NCBI RefSeq assembly: GCF_900456975.1 | Contig: NZ_UGYM01000002.1 | Span: 4,402,001 to 4,466,000 of the forward strand | DNA length: 64,000 bases | Direction: 5' to 3' | From: Shewanella baltica | Lineage (GTDB): Bacteria; Pseudomonadota; Gammaproteobacteria; Enterobacterales; Shewanellaceae | Shown here: piece after piece, positions 62,802-64,000 of the stretch | How the letters are laid out: each line of letters opens with the position of its first letter | Numbering within the stretch: the stretch's first letter is position 1 | The notes under the pieces: model-generated | What the model was told of the DNA's origin: nothing | Database searches by the model: none | The model's input: the letters and a program-made list of their open reading frames with translations, nothing else | Position numbers and translations under genes: made by a program

Positions 62802-63905
62802 TTATTCCAAAATATGAATTTGTTCGGATTTGAGTGCCACTGTGGTTTGCATTCCTTTCGTGAGTGCAAGCTTTTGGGCAAAATGCAGCGATACTTCGGT
62901 GTTAAGTTGTAACTGAGTACCTGTGACATAGCAGATAAGCCGGACCGATTCCCCCATCACCAGCATAGCGTCGATAGTGACATCTAACTTATTAAAACTG
63001 CGGCATAAACGTCCGTTAGATATCGAGTTAAAGCGAATGCCTTGGTTGGGGATCACCCAACGCACTTTGCTGCCAACGGCGCGGTCTTTGCCATAGTCGC
63101 AGGCGATCAACTGCTCGCCAAACTTAAGCCAAGTGAGGTCTTTTGTGCTGTCTTGAAATACTACTTCACCGTCGAAAATATTCCTTAGCCCCATCTGCCT
63201 AGCCACAGCTTCATTTCGTGGCCGCGATAACACCTCGAAAGGTGCACCTTGCTGTAGCATCTTGCCTTGGCTGATCAAAATCATCGAATCAGCCAGCAGT
63301 AAGGCTTCATTTAAGTCGTGGGTGACCATAATCACTGGGCAAAGTAACTGTTCTTTGAGGCGCGCAAGCTCAAGGTATAAACGCTCGCGAGTTTCCCTGT
63401 CCACCGCAGAAAAAGGCTCATCCAGCAACAAAACCGACGGTTCGCGGGCAAGCGCTCTCGCTAAGGCAACGCGCTGGCGCTGACCGCCAGATAAATGCGC
63501 TGGCAATCTATCGGGTAGGCCTTGTAGGTTGACTCGCTCAAGCCAATCTTTCGCGCGCACAATACGCTCAGATTTGGGGATATGATCAAGCCCAGCGACT
63601 ACATTCTCTAAGGCAGTGAGATTAGGAAATAAGCCAAAATGCTGCGGCATATAACCGATATGGCGTTGCTGTGGGCTCAAGGCGATGCGCGCTTTATCAT
63701 TAAACCAAGGCCGATCGCCAAAATGGATTTGTCCCGTATCGGGATGATTCAACCCAGCGATCATCCGTAGCAAGGTCGTTTTCCCACCGCCAGACGGCCC
63801 CACCACAGCGAGCACTTCGCCAGCCTTGCAGCGAAAATCAGCGTTGAGTTTAATGTGTTTATGGTTTTGGATCTGACACTGCAGATCAGCGATGATTTGC
63901 GCCAC
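62802..63905 (-). CDS. modC: Molybdate ABC transporter ATP-binding protein
   Basis: A 367-residue ABC ATPase. Walker A is GPSGGGKTT, the signature LSGGQRQRVALARAL, Walker B VLLLDEPFSAVD, and the switch His is in MVTHDLNEAL. The C-terminal part (about 300-367) is a Mop/TOBE-like domain, as in ModC. It powers molybdate uptake, needed for Mo-cofactor respiratory enzymes. Start GTG at 63905, 20 bases inside the modB reading frame, so the two are translationally coupled. Confidence 0.9.
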   Translation of the reverse strand: MAQIIADLQCQIQNHKHIKLNADFRCKAGEVLAVVGPSGGGKTTLLRMIAGLNHPDTGQIHFGDRPWFNDKARIALSPQQRHIGYMPQHFGLFPNLTALENVVAGLDHIPKSERIVRAKDWLERVNLQGLPDRLPAHLSGGQRQRVALARALAREPSVLLLDEPFSAVDRETRERLYLELARLKEQLLCPVIMVTHDLNEALLLADSMILISQGKMLQQGAPFEVLSRPRNEAVARQMGLRNIFDGEVVFQDSTKDLTWLKFGEQLIACDYGKDRAVGSKVRWVIPNQGIRFNSISNGRLCRSFNKLDVTIDAMLVMGESVRLICYVTGTQLQLNTEVSLHFAQKLALTKGMQTTVALKSEQIHILE

Positions 63906-64000
63906 GCTGACCTCCTAAACGCCGTGACAAACTGGTAGTGAGCGCCAAAGCCGTTACCGCAAACAGTAATAACACTAATGACATAGTGCCTGCGGCATTA
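63886..64000 (-). CDS. modB: Molybdate ABC permease, C-terminal end (cut by window edge)
   Basis: The minus strand from the window edge reads NAAGTMSLVLLLFAVTALAL and then TTSLSRRLGGQRGANHR before a TGA at 63886-63888. This is the last membrane helix and tail of the ModB permease, expected directly upstream of modC, and overlaps modC by 20 bases. About 37 residues are visible. Confidence 0.8.
   Translation of the reverse strand, partial: NAAGTMSLVLLLFAVTALALTTSLSRRLGGQRGANHR

Overview
The window looks like a chromosomal segment of a Shewanella species (Gammaproteobacteria). Supporting this are the typA/glnA neighbourhood, a long aryl-polyene-type operon, DUF3014, DUF2959, DUF2986 and DUF3261 proteins of the kind seen in that genus, a Pmp3/YqaE small membrane protein, and molybdate ABC genes at the right edge. 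No rRNA or tRNA gene and no CRISPR array was seen.

Layout. 66-962 is a membrane-anchored DUF3014 protein. 1318-18932 is one dense, mostly overlapping, same-strand gene set for an aryl polyene (APE) pigment: ketosynthase-like chain-length factor, acyltransferase, two acyl carrier proteins, membrane protein, AMP-dependent acyl ligase, two dehydratases, a glycosyltransferase-acyltransferase fusion, a MIO-type aromatic ammonia-lyase, thioesterase, LolA-like carrier, MMPL exporter, a flavoenzyme with halogenase-like motifs, a DUF3261 lipoprotein, two ketosynthases and a ketoreductase. The gene order follows the apeC-to-apeR order known from enterobacterial APE loci, with the lyase and the flavoenzyme added. 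A secreted repeat protein follows (18961-19704). Logic inferred: the lyase makes an aryl-acrylic acid, the ligase loads it on an ACP, KS/KR/DH cycles extend it to a polyene, and LolA/MMPL/acyltransferase parts move it to the outer membrane.

19996-24275 is an accessory island: an orphan Phd/YefM antitoxin with a frameshifted toxin, an IS110-family (IS1111-type) insertion sequence with 12-bp inverted repeats, an Abi_2-family gene fused by stop/start overlap to the wreck of a type I restriction specificity gene, and a repeat-rich non-coding block. 24276-37416 is mostly housekeeping: acetyltransferase, BenE-type transporter divergent from a cupin regulator with twin palindromic operators, rhodanese, azoreductase, D-aminoacyl-tRNA deacylase, peptidase, BrkB-family protein, a PLP lyase/2OG-oxygenase pair, a polyferredoxin membrane protein and a truncated gene.

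37719-41999 holds typA and glnA. The glnA promoter region shows a sigma-54 promoter, an NtrC-type dyad and an unusual 18-bp tandem repeat. 42307-45741 is a two-component system next to a lipoprotein gene whose upstream region carries TTGTC direct repeats with 10-bp period. 46428-46850 is a frameshifted acetyltransferase. 47302-52510 is a possible tryptophan-derived metabolite module: an IDO/PrnB-type haem dioxygenase and a kynureninase-like enzyme in one operon between two carboxylate/amino-acid transporters. 52577-64000 contains a gene fragment, an M23 peptidase, a Fur-box-controlled TonB receptor, a diguanylate cyclase, a pseudouridine synthase, a PepSY/response-regulator/kinase operon and modC with the end of modB.
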